In this document: positions 1 to 64,000 of the stretch, in pieces
Position numbering within the stretch: the stretch's first letter is position 1
Layout of the letters: every line of letters begins with the position of its first letter
From: Phalacrocorax aristotelis
Lineage: Eukaryota; Chordata; Aves; Suliformes; Phalacrocoracidae
DNA: 64,000 nucleotides
NCBI RefSeq assembly: GCF_949628215.1
Contig: NC_134276.1
Coordinates: 67,128,733-67,192,732 of the forward strand
Direction of reading: 5' to 3'
The notes under the pieces: generated by a model
What the model was told of the DNA's origin: nothing
The model's input: the letters and a program-made list of their open reading frames with translations, nothing else
The model's database searches: none
Made by a program: the position numbers and the translations under genes

Positions 1-1019
1 CCTAAATTGTGCTGGTGGCAGCTAACTGCAGGTGGGGTGCAGGGTGAATGCTTTAAGCCAGTATTTTAGCGCTGCTAAAGCTAAGAGATACACGTGCCCA
101 TAGCCTGAGCAGATGGCGGTTGGGTTTTTTCCCCAGTACTACGCAGAGTTTTCACCTTTCCATCCCTGATATCAATTATGGCAGCCCACTGACTGAAGTT
201 AGCCTCTCTAATTAAATTTTAAATTTTAGAAAAATTGGAGAACACATCCTGGGTTAGGCTTTTCTGGCTTGCTGTCTGATTGCTCATGTCTACAATAAGC
301 AGCTATTTGGAGAAATTTCCAAACTGGTTTGGAACATTTCCAGTGGCAGCTTAAAGGGAAACTGGCAGCTCTGCCTGGTGCTTCACCTGTAGTGAGGTAT
401 CGTCTGGTTTCGATGTTTGGTTCATCAGAAGGACTAAGCTTGATAGTGTCCAAGCTGCTGTATTATTGTACAGATGTGTAAAAGGCAGATTTCCTCCTAG
501 TTTCATGTTGCTCTCTGTATAATTTTGATGCCAGTTTTTTTTATCCATATATCCATATAATCTTTTTTTTTTTTATCCATATGCATAACAGCCTAACATG
601 GGAGACCTAAACCACCAATCTCATATGACATTTGTAACAAGCACATGACCTGTAAGTCAGTGCTTTTCCCTGAAACAGAACATCTGTCCTCCAGAAGCAG
701 GCTCTGCCTCTGGGCACCTCCTGGCCTCCTTGCCAGGGCCTGTGGCAGCACCTCCAGAAGCAGAGTCTTGGGATAAAATTACTCATGAGTAATTTTAAGA
801 TTTCAAGAAATCAGATTTCTTAAACTAGGTAACAAGAATTAAGAAATTTAAAGAAAGTCTTCTTTAAAAAGAAAACTGCATTTTGGTGGGATGTAGCCCA
901 TTTCCTTCCAATCTGCATTTTGCAATGCTTCTCCGAGCGGCTCGCATGCTGGGAAGGGGGCTGTGTAATTCAGGTCAGCAGCGGTGGTGACTCGTCCCTC
1001 TCTTGCGGCATTTCTGCAG
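1..1019 (+). other. PROZ: PROZ intron before the EGF1 exon
   Basis: I searched for the Gla and short helical-stack exons that precede EGF1 in this family and saw none, so they lie upstream of the window. No repeat was recognised. Confidence 0.6.
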
Positions 1020-1133
1020 GCGGCAGGAGGTGCTCGTCGAGCCCCTGCCAGCACAACGGCGTGTGCCAGGACAGCATTCGCGGCTACACCTGCACCTGTG
1101 CTGAGGGCTACGAGGGAGAGAACTGTGCTTTCG
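1020..1133 (+). CDS. PROZ: PROZ exon: EGF1 domain
   Basis: 114 bases, phase 1-1, after a CTGCAG acceptor and before a GTAAGG donor. It carries six EGF cysteines. The stretch [12 protein letters not shown] fits the C-x-D-x4-Y-x-C-x-C rule for beta-hydroxylation of Asp in calcium-binding EGF modules. Confidence 0.93.
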
Positions 1134-4100
1134 GTAAGGCATCGCCCCCTCTTCTGAGAAGCCCTGTCTATCCTATCCCCAGGAAGCCATACACAGCTCT
1201 CTCATTACAGCTGGTTATCAGTTTTTAGATTAAAGTACACAGTTCTCAGCAGAGCAGGGATGATTTGTGCCGCCTGGCTACTGAAATGTTATGGTATCCT
1301 GAGGGTATGAAGGCTGCCTCTTCCCGCTGAGCCTCCCTTGTCTGGGGATGCAGCAAAAGGGCTCATGGGTGGGCTCCAAAGGCAGCCCTTCCTTCAAGCC
1401 AGCAATGTGCGCTTGCAGCCCAGAAAGCCAACTGTATCCTGGGCTGCATGAAAAGCAGTGTGGCCAGCAGGTCGAGGGAGGTGGTTCTGACCCTCTGTTC
1501 TGGTGAGACCCCGCCTGGAGTCCTGTGTCCAGCTCTGGAGCTCTCGGCACAAGAAGGACATGGAGCTGTTGGAGCCGGTCCAGAGGAGGCCACAAAAATG
1601 ATCTGAGGGCTGGAGCACCTCTCCTACAAGGACAGGCTGAGGGACTTGGGGTTGTTCAGCCTGGAGAAGAGAAGGCTGTGGGGAGACCTTATTGTGGCCT
1701 TTCGGTACTTAAAGGGGGACTATAGGAAGAATGTGGGCAATCTCTTTAGCAAGGCCTGTTGTGACAGGACAAGGGGTAATGGTTTTAAACTAAAGGAGGG
1801 TAGATTTAGATGGGATATAAGGAAGAAAAGTTTTACAATGAGGGTGGTGAAACACTGGCACAGGTTGCCCAGAGAGGCGGTAGATGCCCCATCCCTGCAA
1901 ACATTCAAGGTCAGGCTGGACGGGGCTCTGAGCAACCTGGTCTAGTTGAAGATGTCCCTGCTCACTGCAGGGGGCTTGGACTAGGCGACCTCTACGGGTC
2001 CCTTCCAACCCAAACCGTTCTATGATTCTATGGTTCCCACTGTCACCCCGGCTCCCTGGCTTCTTGTCCTGCTGCAGTTCCAGGCAGCAGCATGGCCTAA
2101 AGAACCAGTGGCTTTCCAGCCACCCCAGAGCCTTCAAGGCCACATGCGCCCACTAGTCTCTCTCTCAGGACAGAGGGACTCCAGAAAACAAACCATTTTC
2201 AGTGGAAGTGTAAAAGGCATAAAGCAAAACGGATGCTTTCTGGCACATAAACCACCCTGGGCTGGATCCTATATTTTTACATCTGCCAGGTTCTACTTTC
2301 CAGCCCTTACATCAGTGTTTCTGCTGGTTCAGAGGTCTCCTGGGGTAGGAGACGCCCTGGCTGCGGCAAGGCAGGGTCATTTTCATTACAAGGGGTGTGA
2401 CTGGACAGAGACAGGCCAGCTTCCTGGGGAGCACAGCTGCCACCCCCAGTGCAGAGAGTGTTTCATTTAAAAGAGCAGAAAGAAAACCCATGGCATCCTT
2501 CTGTGGGTTCACATGAAAGGCCTAGTATGACCCTTGGCTACTAATGCTCCCCAAAACTCAGAGGTGCAGACAGTCTGGTGCAGGGAGATGCTGGGTGAGC
2601 ACAGTTTGCAACCAGTCTGTGGAAGCTGCAGGCTCAGCTGTCTCCAATTTCTGCTTAACAAAGGCAACAACAATGTGGGGGAAATACTACCAGGAGAGAG
2701 TCCCTACCCACCTCCACATAAAGTGAGTAAACGTAAAATGCTCAGTAAAAAGGACTCAAGCTATGCAAGAAAACTCCAGCTGAACTGTTCCCAGTGCTTT
2801 TCTTCTGCTTGTTCTGTTTAGCTAAAAATGAATGTCGCCACCATGCAAAAGAAGGTTGTCACCACTTCTGTTACCCAGGAAGTGATTCCTACCGTTGCTC
2901 CTGTGCTGATGGCTACAAGCTTGGGAAGGATGAAAAACAGTGCATCGCATTAGGTAGGTGTAAGCATGGAAGTACAGTGGGCACGTGCTCAGTGCTGGGC
3001 TGGGCAGACCTTCCTCTGATGTCCAGGTGCAATCAGCCTGTTTGGAGGCTCAAGCGATGAGAGTATTTCTGACCTTCCAAACTGGGTAGAAAAAGGAGGA
3101 ATCTAGGGACCACCACCCAAGACGACAGAGCCATGGAAAAAGAAGAAATATTTGATCCGAACATTTAAACGCAGGTCTGCAGAGAGGACTTGCATCATCC
3201 TATATATCACTCACTGGGCCGGGTTTTCTACTCCTATGCTTGGTGAAGAGTAACCCCAGTGAAGACCTGCCTGTTTGGGAGTGAGGTTCAGTTGATTCCG
3301 ATCAGGCACCTGATGGTGTGGATAAATGAAGGGCAACGTTTGCTGCCATGTTAATTGTTTGAAGCAGTAGCCCTCTTCATTTTTTCAGTCTCATACTAGC
3401 TGTCTTATTCAATCTCATCCCGTTATAAACTAGGTCTACTAAAAACACAGTAGTATACTTAGGCCTTTCTATATATCAGCAAGTAGGGCAGCCAAATAGG
3501 AGTTGAGCTGTAGAGCCACACTTTGGTGATGAAGGCTTGATGTCCACACTCAATACACATTTCAGGTGGGCTTTACTTTGGTCCTGTGGACTAAGCACCT
3601 GTTAGCTATGGGAGTACATTAAGCACACTCCTGGATGGTGTTTTTGGGTTTAGCTTCACCTGAACAGAATCCAGTTTGTGTGACCCAAAACAATGCCTCA
3701 AGGTGAACAGAAAGTGTGATAAATCCACTTGAAAAGCACACTTGCTCTCTGAACCAGAACACAAAGGCACGCGCATCTCTAGAGTGATGGCTTTAACAAA
3801 GAAAACCCAGGATTACCTTGTCCTAACTGGGCCACAGCTATCGGAGACTTGGCCAATTCAGATACAGAATATAAAGATGAAGAAGCAAGCTGTGGTGATG
3901 GTTGGCTGGAGAGGAAGCCTCACTTCATTACAGACACAATGAAATCTTGTCACCACAAGCCTAATGCAATGACACAAAATGTTCACCGCCATTGCTATTA
4001 GACTAGAGATGCCAAGCTGATTATTCTAATTCTCACCAGCTGAGATACTGTCCTTTTTCTCGGTGCAAAAAACAAACCCCAAAGCCGAGGCAGAAGTAAT

Positions 4101-5540
4101 AAGGTATTTGCAGGTGTTAGTTATCTTGAAATGATACAGCATGAGGTTTTCTTTTTTTTTTAATTCATTTGCTAGATCAGTGCGCATGTGGGAGACTGCA
4201 AGACAGCGATAATCTGATAAGTGAAACCAGGAAGAAACATGACAAGCAATTCCCTTGGCAGGTATTTCTAGCAGTTCGTGAAACCTATCACTGAACCTCA
4301 CACGGCCAGTGCTAGTTATCATCTTTTTGCATTTTCTTAGGTCCTGCTGCTAAACTCAGAAGGGAAGGGCTTCTGTGGCGGAGTGCTGCTAAAAAGTAAT
4401 TTTGTATTGACTACAGCAGAGTGCGCCCTTCTGCACAGCCACTTTGGAATCAGGGTTGGTGCTGGTAGGTGCTCATACACGTTTTCTCTTGTTGTAGCAT
4501 ATTTTAGTATTGACAAGCTAAGTTTAAAAAAATCTTACTAAAATTTCTGCTGCATAAAAATATTGTTAAAGGAAACAAATCTGCTGTCATCTCATTTAAG
4601 CATCTCAATTAAGTATCTTGAGCTAGAACTACAGCTGTCCCACACCCTTCTACTAGGCAAGCAGAGAGACAACTACTTCTCAAATGCAATTCACAACTCA
4701 CCACCTAGAGATAAGCTAAACCAGGTAGATTTGGGGACAGCTTCCCCCTGCCCAGCAAGGAAAAAATAGTTTCATGACAAAATCTACTTCTCTTGTTGGG
4801 TATTTGTCCTTCCCTCTGAAATTATGCATGCTTCTACACTGCATTTTTAAGCTGCCAAGACACCGTTCCTAGTTTGCCTTTACTACAGCTGTTTTAAGAA
4901 AAAGCTCCTTTAATTTTTCTACTGCCTGTATTTCTTAGCATGACTAGGCAGCCATCGTCAGTTTGCGTGCAGTTTTCAGGTCTCCAATACATTATTCTTA
5001 ACAGCAGTAAAATGTCATTGCTTCACAGGGCATAATGGAACCAGCGGAACGGAGAAGATAATGCAAGTTAATGAGAAACACATACACATCCGGTATGATG
5101 AAGACACTGGTGAGAACAACATTGCATTACTACGACTCCAAGAGCATGTCGAGTGCAACAGCCACCAGCTTCCTGTATGTGTCCCTGAAAGAGACTTTGC
5201 AGAACACATTTTAATTCCAAAATTGGCTGGCACAGTCAGTGGCTGGAGAATGGAAGGTGATGAACTTCAAGGCGATGAGTTGCAAGTTTCATACCTTCCT
5301 GCTGAGGACTGCAAACAAACACTCAACATAAGCCTCACGAACAGGCAGTTTTGTGGACACCTCCAGGAGGCCGTAGACAAACGACTGGCTGGAGGAAGCT
5401 TTTTAGCTACTGAGTATAAGGGCACTTGGTTTCTGACTGGTGTCCTGGGATCTTGGCCACTAGAAGACACTGACTGGGAAACAATCCTATTCACCAAAAC
5501 CGCGAGGTATATGATATGGTTTAAACAAAAAATGAAGTAA
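1020..5540 (+). CDS. PROZ: PROZ, vitamin K-dependent protein Z (3' part of gene, five exons)
   Basis: Joined exons 1020-1133, 2822-2953, 4176-4261, 4341-4464 and 5029-5540 give one continuous frame of 968 bases ending in TAA. In order they encode EGF1, EGF2, a linker and a chymotrypsin-like domain. The match to protein Z is strong: segments such as [48 protein letters not shown] and WFKQKMK follow the human protein closely. No Arg-Ile-Val-Gly-Gly activation site and no GDSGGP motif exist, as known for protein Z, which is not a protease but a plasma cofactor that helps the serpin ZPI inhibit factor Xa on phospholipid. The Gla domain and signal peptide exons are outside the window. The gene runs tail-to-tail with PCID2, as in other amniotes. 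F7, F9 and F10 are excluded by the dead protease domain. Confidence 0.95.
1400..2032 (+). mobile_element. CR1 LINE 3' fragment in a PROZ intron
   Basis: Frame-broken remnants of the end of CR1 ORF2 (for example a [12 protein letters not shown]-like stretch and [13 protein letters not shown]), followed by a CR1 3' UTR ending in two ATTCTATG-type 8-base repeats at about 2018-2032. Truncated at the 5' end, as usual for CR1, with several frameshifts. Confidence 0.85.
2822..2953 (+). CDS. PROZ: PROZ exon: EGF2 domain
   Basis: 132 bases, phase 1-1, acceptor TTTAG, donor GTAGGT. It starts AKNEC and ends DEKQCIAL, with six cysteines. As in the second EGF of coagulation factors it lacks the hydroxylation motif. 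Confidence 0.93.
   Translation, partial: LKMNVATMQKKVVTTSVTQEVIPTVAPVLMATSLGRMKNSASH
2954..4175 (+). other. PROZ: PROZ intron between EGF2 and the linker exon
   Basis: 1.2 kb without recognisable repeats or coding similarity; a T-rich tract precedes the next exon. Confidence 0.5.
4176..4261 (+). CDS. PROZ: PROZ exon: linker to protease-like domain
   Basis: 86 bases. It completes the split Asp codon of DQCACG, whose cysteine normally bridges to the protease-like domain, and ends in FPWQ. The segment between (ETRKKHDKQ) is basic but has no Ile-Val-Gly-Gly after an Arg, so there is no zymogen activation site. The donor is GTATTT, followed by an intron of only 79 bases. Confidence 0.9.
4341..4464 (+). 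CDS. PROZ: PROZ exon: start of protease-like domain
   Basis: 124 bases, acceptor TTCTTAG, donor GTAGGT. It includes [18 protein letters not shown]. The catalytic His of LTAAHC-type enzymes is Glu here (codon 4419-4421). Confidence 0.92.
5029..5540 (+). CDS. PROZ: PROZ last coding exon: rest of protease-like domain and stop
   Basis: 512 bases from acceptor TTCACAG to TAA at 5538-5540. It has an N-glycosylation motif (NGT) near the start, [25 protein letters not shown] and the C-terminal WFKQKMK. The catalytic Asp position is Asn (AAC, 5118-5120) and the Ser loop reads LAGGSF instead of GDSGGP. Confidence 0.95.
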
Positions 5541-6100
5541 GACAGAAACACAACCAACCCTCCAGCACTAAACCCCTACCAATCACTGCGAGGAAACATT
5601 TGGATGCAGCCAGTACACCCATTTGACTCTATCACGATTTGCAGCAATGGAACTTGCAACAATGATACATACATAACTCCGATTCATACAGAAAAGCCCA
5701 TTTGTCTTTCCTTCTTCTGTTGACAGACACTACTGTGAAAGTCATGATGCGATAAACCTAGTTAATTTACTAAAAACTGACTGAACTTTAAGTTTCCTAG
5801 AACTGTTCATCCTAAAACTCAAGAAGCGTTGATGTTTTTTCTGTGATTTTAAACGTTGCTAGAAAGCAGCGAGTCTTTTTAATTCTAGTTACCCTGGGGT
5901 TTGATTCAGCAAATTCATATTCTTATTTCTTACAAAGACCACGGGAGCTCCAAGCCTTTAAATGCCTATATTGATGTAGGATCTGACACTCTCATGACCC
6001 TAAAAAAATGCATCCGTTCATACACAGTACCCATGTTTTACCTTATGAATCACGTCCATGTCAGTTAGTGGGTAAAATAAAACCCAACTCTCAAAGAGGG
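5541..6100 (+). other. PROZ: PROZ 3' UTR
   Basis: No open frame of note. An AATAAA at 6076-6081 is the first good poly(A) signal after the stop codon, so the transcript probably ends near 6095-6105. The end coordinate is an estimate. Confidence 0.6.
6076..6081 (+). terminator. PROZ: PROZ poly(A) signal AATAAA
   Basis: Canonical AATAAA about 540 bases after the PROZ stop codon and followed by T-rich sequence from 6111. Its use is inferred. Confidence 0.6.
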
Positions 6101-6111
6101 AAGAAAAATGT

Positions 6112-6117
6112 TTTATT
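6112..6117 (-). terminator. PCID2: PCID2 candidate distal poly(A) signal
   Basis: AATAAA on the minus strand, only 31 bases from the plus-strand PROZ AATAAA (6076-6081). Cleavage from both sides would fall in the same short interval. Confidence 0.5.
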
Positions 6118-6927
6118 TCCTTTAAAAATAATTTAAAACCCCCAAAAGCACCATCCCATCACTATGGACAAAGGTACATTGTACCACTCCCAAATGGTAA
6201 AACCCCCAAGGTAGTAACACCTAAAATAATGGATCCAGTGGCAATGTTTTCCCCAGAAGCTGAGTAAAACAGAGTATGGATAAGTTAGATAAGCTTTTTT
6301 TATCACAACAAAAATGAAACAAAGTATTACCAGAATAAAAAAACGCAAACCCATTTGTGGGAACCTACAGACAAAAATCCCACATTTACTTCAACCTGTA
6401 AGTACCACTGACACAGTAAAGCTTTTAGTGTCAAGCACTTCTCTACTCCTTAGAGAAGGCTTGCAGAGAGTATTTAATACCAGCAAGATTATTGAAGAGA
6501 CTTAAAGAAAATGGAAACCATGAAAGAAACCATCATTTCCACTCTGAAGAATGGATTAACACAAGTAACAAAGGATGCTACTTCTCTGCTCTGAAAGATA
6601 AATGCAGAAATCGTAACACAGAGTACTCCATAAAAGTTTTAAGTAATTTGGAAGGAATTTGGAATGCTTTGCTTTATTTCCTCATGAAATACTTTGAATG
6701 AGCTAGAAAGCCTGTGGAAACTATCATTGAAAAGTTAGCATTTCATTCCAACGCGCTTCGTAACACTGGCAGCCTTGGTCATTCTGGGAAAGGAGCCACA
6801 AACAGTTCCTGGTATTCCAGTCCTGGACGTGAGCCAGGTCATTTATAATGTTCTCAGGGCGATTAGGAGCAGCTCCACTGGGCAAGCTGAGGATCTGAAA
6901 AGTACTTGCATGGATAAGATGCAATAC
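6112..6927 (-). other. PCID2: PCID2 3' UTR
   Basis: Reverse-strand AATAAA signals occur at 6673-6678 and 6112-6117. Using the far one gives a UTR of about 820 bases ending within a few tens of bases of the PROZ end. Which signal is used cannot be read from sequence. Confidence 0.5.
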
Positions 6928-19464
<12,537 letters not shown>

Positions 19465-19582
19465 CGAAATGCAAGGAGAGGGAGGGGTCCCAACCGAGAC
19501 GCAGCTGTATCACATTCTGCAAAACGAACGGCAGTGTAAGAGGCCAGTAACGGCAGAGAACCTCCTGTAGGCCCGCCGCCCG

Positions 19583-19597
19583 CCCCCCCCCCCCCCC
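19583..19597. repeat. Run of 15 C (15 G on the PCID2 sense strand)
   Basis: Homopolymer next to further C-triplets (CCCGCCGCCCG), 119-133 bases upstream of the PCID2 ATG. The G-rich strand could form a G-quadruplex. The exact length is prone to sequencing error. Confidence 0.7.
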
Positions 19598-19801
19598 TTC
19601 ACCCCGAGGAACCACGGAGGGCCCTATAAGCCTGTGGGTGCCAAAACCGGAGGGCAGGCGTACCGGAGGCGGGAGCGCAGCGGCGGCTGCGCACAGACGG
19701 CGACACCCGCCCCTTCCCCCGCACTCCCGGCAGGTTCCCAGCGGCCCTTCCGCCCCTCGCCCCCACCGGCCCCATCGCAAGCCCACCCTCGAGCCGCGGC
19801 G

Positions 19802-19850
19802 CTTCCGGCAGTCGGTACAGCGCTTCCACCAACTGCCGCCGCACTTCCGG
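19802..19850 (-). promoter_or_regulatory. Two ETS-type sites (CCGGAAG on minus strand)
   Basis: CTTCCGG on the plus strand at 19802-19808 and 19844-19850, 42 bases apart. Such ETS/GABPA sites are typical of CpG-island housekeeping promoters, and the position suits PCID2. Confidence 0.5.
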
Positions 19851-19903
19851 TACCCGGGGAGGTACGGGGACACGCCCGAGGGGCGGTACGGGCGGCCCAG
19901 CAA

Positions 19904-19913
19904 GTCACGTGAC
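19904..19913. promoter_or_regulatory. Palindromic E-box GTCACGTGAC (USF/MiT-TFE type)
   Basis: A perfect 10-base palindrome inside the CpG island. The sequence equals the CLEAR-type element bound by TFEB/MITF/USF family factors. Function here is inferred. Confidence 0.55.
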
Positions 19914-20016
19914 GCTCCTCCCGCCACTTCCCCGCCCTCACCCGCGATAGCTGCCGCCGCGTCTTTTCCCCGCCCACAGCGGCGCCCGGGGAGGCGTGGC
20001 TTTGCGCCGGTAGCCC

Positions 20017-20021
20017 ATTGG
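20017..20021 (-). promoter_or_regulatory. Inverted CCAAT box (NF-Y type)
   Basis: ATTGG on the plus strand between the two genes, in the context CCCATTGGGG. A short motif; the call rests on location. Confidence 0.4.
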
Positions 20022-20612
20022 GGAACTGCGATGGGTGGGGCCGAGGGCGTGCTTCAGCGATAAACCTCGTGCGCTAGGGCGTGCTGCACGTTCGCGGGCG
20101 GAGAAGGGGGGTGCCGGTACGGCGGAAGCGGTTGGTTTTTCCTCCCGCTCGCCCGTGTCTCCTTCCCCGGGCCCCGCTGACCGGAGCCGCTTGTCGCTTC
20201 CCTGAGGCCTGACCGCCCGCCGCCCCTCCGTGCGCTCCCGGGAGCCCTTCTTGTGCGCCAGGAGCGCTGGGGAGCCTATGTGAGCTTATGTCCAAAACCC
20301 CAAATCAAGTGTTTTTAACTCTGGAAACCATTGTTCTTAAAAGCGCTAAAGCGAGGCGTGTCAAAGCTCCGTGCCTGGGCAGGCAGCGCTGGGACAAGCG
20401 TCAGGAGGCCCCGGCCGGTGACCGGGCTGCTGGCGCCCCGGCGGGGCTGGTGCTTCTTCCGTGCGTAGGATCCGGCACCCGGGTGCGAAACGCAGCTGCT
20501 CCTCCCTCGGCTTCTGCACTGGCTGTTCCTCGGCGCCGCGCACCGACAAAGGGAGCTGGGCTGAGCAGCGGGGAACCGAGGGCGTCTGGGACTGCCCCGG
20601 CCGCCGGCGGGA

Positions 20613-20621
20613 GCCATCTTG
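20613..20621 (-). promoter_or_regulatory. YY1-like motif GCCATCTTG
   Basis: Matches the reverse form of the YY1 core. A second related motif, GAGATGGCGGAC, overlaps the CUL4A start codon at 20932, as seen in many CpG-island promoters. Confidence 0.45.
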
Positions 20622-20931
20622 TGAGCGGGGCTGGCGCTGCCCGAGTGCGCCCGGAGCCGGGCACCGACCCAGCGGCGCAGCTGGGTTGAGGCGGCGCGGA
20701 CGGCGAGCCAGCCCCCGGGCCGGGCCGCCCAGGGGAGGGCAGAGGCGGGCGGCTGCCGGTGACTCCCGTCCCGGCGGCACTTGGCAGGCACCCGCGGGCA
20801 GGGCCGGGAAGCCGGCGCGGTGGGGGAGGGCGGCTGGGTGGCGGCGGAGGAGGAGGAGGGTAGCGGAGGCGGGGACGAGCCGGCCCCAGCCCAGCGCCTT
20901 GCCCCGGCCGGACACGGCGCCCGGGGCGGAG

Positions 20932-62415
<41,484 letters not shown>

Positions 62416-63935
62416 TGGAGAGGAAATGCTTTTACTTAAAAAAAAATCAAGAACAAACCCAAAAAATAAGACCCCAAATCATCCACATGTATCTTCAGGA
62501 CACCAAATACCTATGCTGTTCCAGATTTTCCTTTTAGCAGATTTCAGGTTGATGTGTATTATTCAACCAGCTGCATGCACTGCTGTGGAAGAGAAGCAAA
62601 GTGACATGTTAATTGATCATCCTTGTCAAGACTCCTTACAGGTTTTAAACGTCATATTTTTATTTCTTTTAGTTACTCTTTTGTTCCTTTGGGTTCTTCA
62701 AAATTTAGTTTTACAGTTTTGTTTAACACTGTCATTGAAGTTGGCTGGAAAGGTAAAATTAACTGTGTGAGAAATACTTCTGTGACGGATGCAAGTCTGG
62801 CTTCTTCATTTATGTGTTCCTACCTGCATCCATAAAGACCCTATATGCTGCATTCTTTAGCTACAGTGACAACTGGGGTAACTTTTTAAAAACCCTTCAT
62901 TGATGAACACTCGTGTACGAGCAGTGTTGTTGAAATACACTGAGTTTTTGAAATTATGCACCATGAAAACCCTTAAACTTGTGTTCAGTTAATTTTCTTT
63001 CAGATGATTATAAACTTCAGTCTGGTTTGGATAAATCAGGTTTTGAAGTGAGATCCTTGAAGTGCCAAGAGGACAACTGCGTTCGTGTGTGTAGTGAGTT
63101 GTTGGATTATTTAGCTAAAATAGGGATTACTATTTTATTACTACTTCTGCTGGCTTGGGTGGCAAGGATTAGATCTGAGTCAAAGAGGCCCTACCTCATT
63201 TTAGGGCAACTGGTGTTTATCACCATCTATGTAATTGCTGTAATGTTTAGTTTTGCCTTTAAAATAACATACAGGGAACCTACTGTACAGCGTGCTCCAC
63301 TTTAAAAAACAACCCCTTTTTTTTAAAAATACTTTTATGGTCTCGATATTGTGAAAGCATAGTTTTTTGTCTTGAAAGACTTAAGGATTTTGTGAGTACT
63401 TTGTTACATATTGTATATATGTAAGTTGATTTGAATTAAAGAATGAAAGACACTGTAGATCTGCTAGATAATTGTAACTGTAAGGAAGACACCTTTTGTG
63501 GTAATACTTACAAGACTCTGTTTATTTTCTGGATTTGCATACTGGTGTGTTTCATTCTGAAAAAGAGCTACCAAAGGAGTTTTGATCATTGCATAAATGA
63601 GAATTTAACTGAGCAATATTTTCTGGAGAGATACCGTACTAAGTTTATGTAACATGGGTTTTGTGCAGCAATTAAAAGGCAACCACCCCTTCTTAAAGTA
63701 AACATTGCGAAGAGTTGACATCTTGCGGATTTACATATTAAAATCCTTGTTCTGTCATCTGGTGTCGTTAACTGTATCGCATTCTTCTGAATTATTTTTG
63801 TTCCCTTTGTGTTTAGAAACTAAACACATTTAGTTTATTGTATTTAAAACATATTTAATATTGTAATTTAATGTAGACTTATTTTAATATTTGAATCTTC
63901 AGTTAATGCAAATAAAATCTTTGATGCATATTAAA
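62416..63935 (+). other. CUL4A: CUL4A 3' UTR
   Basis: AT-rich tail with ATTAAA signals at 63435-63440 and 63671-63676 and a canonical AATAAA at 63911-63916. The end is estimated from the last signal. Open frames here have no ATG near their beginnings and look accidental. Confidence 0.65.
63911..63916 (+). terminator. CUL4A: CUL4A distal poly(A) signal AATAAA
   Basis: Last canonical signal in the window, followed by T-rich sequence. Upstream ATTAAA variants may give shorter transcripts. Confidence 0.55.
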
Positions 63936-64000
63936 TATTAATTTCTTAGCCTTTGTGAGAATGTGGCACTTCAGTTTATTTCTGCAGTTTGTTCTTTAGT

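Noticed and set aside
1-900. Search for Gla-domain and helical-stack exons of PROZ
   Set aside because: No Glu-rich Gla segment or FWRRYK-like 25-base exon with splice sites was found.
2030-2470. 146-codon frame after the CR1 in the PROZ intron
   Set aside because: No similarity to anything recognised; it begins just after the CR1 tail and reads as chance sequence.
20461-20931. Frame open for 157 codons upstream of, and in frame with, the CUL4A ATG: a possible CUL4B-like N-terminal extension
   Set aside because: It has no ATG before 20932 (it opens at a GTG). Its Arg/Gly/Pro-rich content is what any frame in a CpG island gives.
62979-63305. Open frame with hydrophobic stretches in the CUL4A 3' UTR
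   Set aside because: It begins at a TTG; the only Met lies near the end. No family similarity. Probably chance in a UTR.

Overview
The window is vertebrate nuclear DNA, most likely from a bird. It has three multi-exon genes with GT-AG introns (plus two AT-AC introns), a CpG-rich promoter block, several CR1 LINE copies with the typical 8-bp tail repeats, and a solo LTR that resembles LTRs common in bird genomes. The gene order PROZ > < PCID2 CUL4A > matches the F7-F10-PROZ-PCID2-CUL4A-LAMP1 neighbourhood known from amniotes. Species cannot be settled from the sequence alone.

Layout. (1) About 1-6100, plus strand: the 3' part of PROZ (protein Z). Two EGF exons, a linker exon and two exons of the protease-like domain are present; the signal, propeptide and Gla exons lie upstream of the window. 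The protease domain is catalytically dead. (2) About 6112-19500, minus strand: a complete PCID2 gene, 14 coding exons, 399 residues, tail-to-tail with PROZ. (3) 19560-21680: a CpG island acting as the probable shared promoter of PCID2 and CUL4A, with ETS, E-box, CCAAT and YY1-like sites. (4) 20932 to about 63930, plus strand: a complete CUL4A gene, 20 coding exons, 763 residues, followed by a long 3' UTR. The rest is intron, with CR1 pieces at 1400-2032, 15092-15152, 44393-44460, 50819-51034 and 59105-60115, an LTR at about 25275-25866, and older decayed repeats between about 54200 and 58830.

Exon boundaries were set by matching translated segments to the remembered family proteins and then requiring splice sites and reading phase to agree. 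The totals close exactly: 1200 coding bases for PCID2 and 2292 for CUL4A, each ending in a stop codon. The most interesting signal is that both head-to-head genes need an AT-AC intron of the minor (U12) spliceosome type to keep their frames: PCID2 15537-16050 and CUL4A 27084-29252. Functionally the genes are unrelated: protein Z is a plasma cofactor for inhibition of factor Xa, PCID2 a nuclear mRNA-export (TREX-2 type) PCI protein, and CUL4A the scaffold of DDB1-based ubiquitin ligases. I found no operon-like or mobile defence system; the window looks like ordinary vertebrate sequence apart from the points listed.
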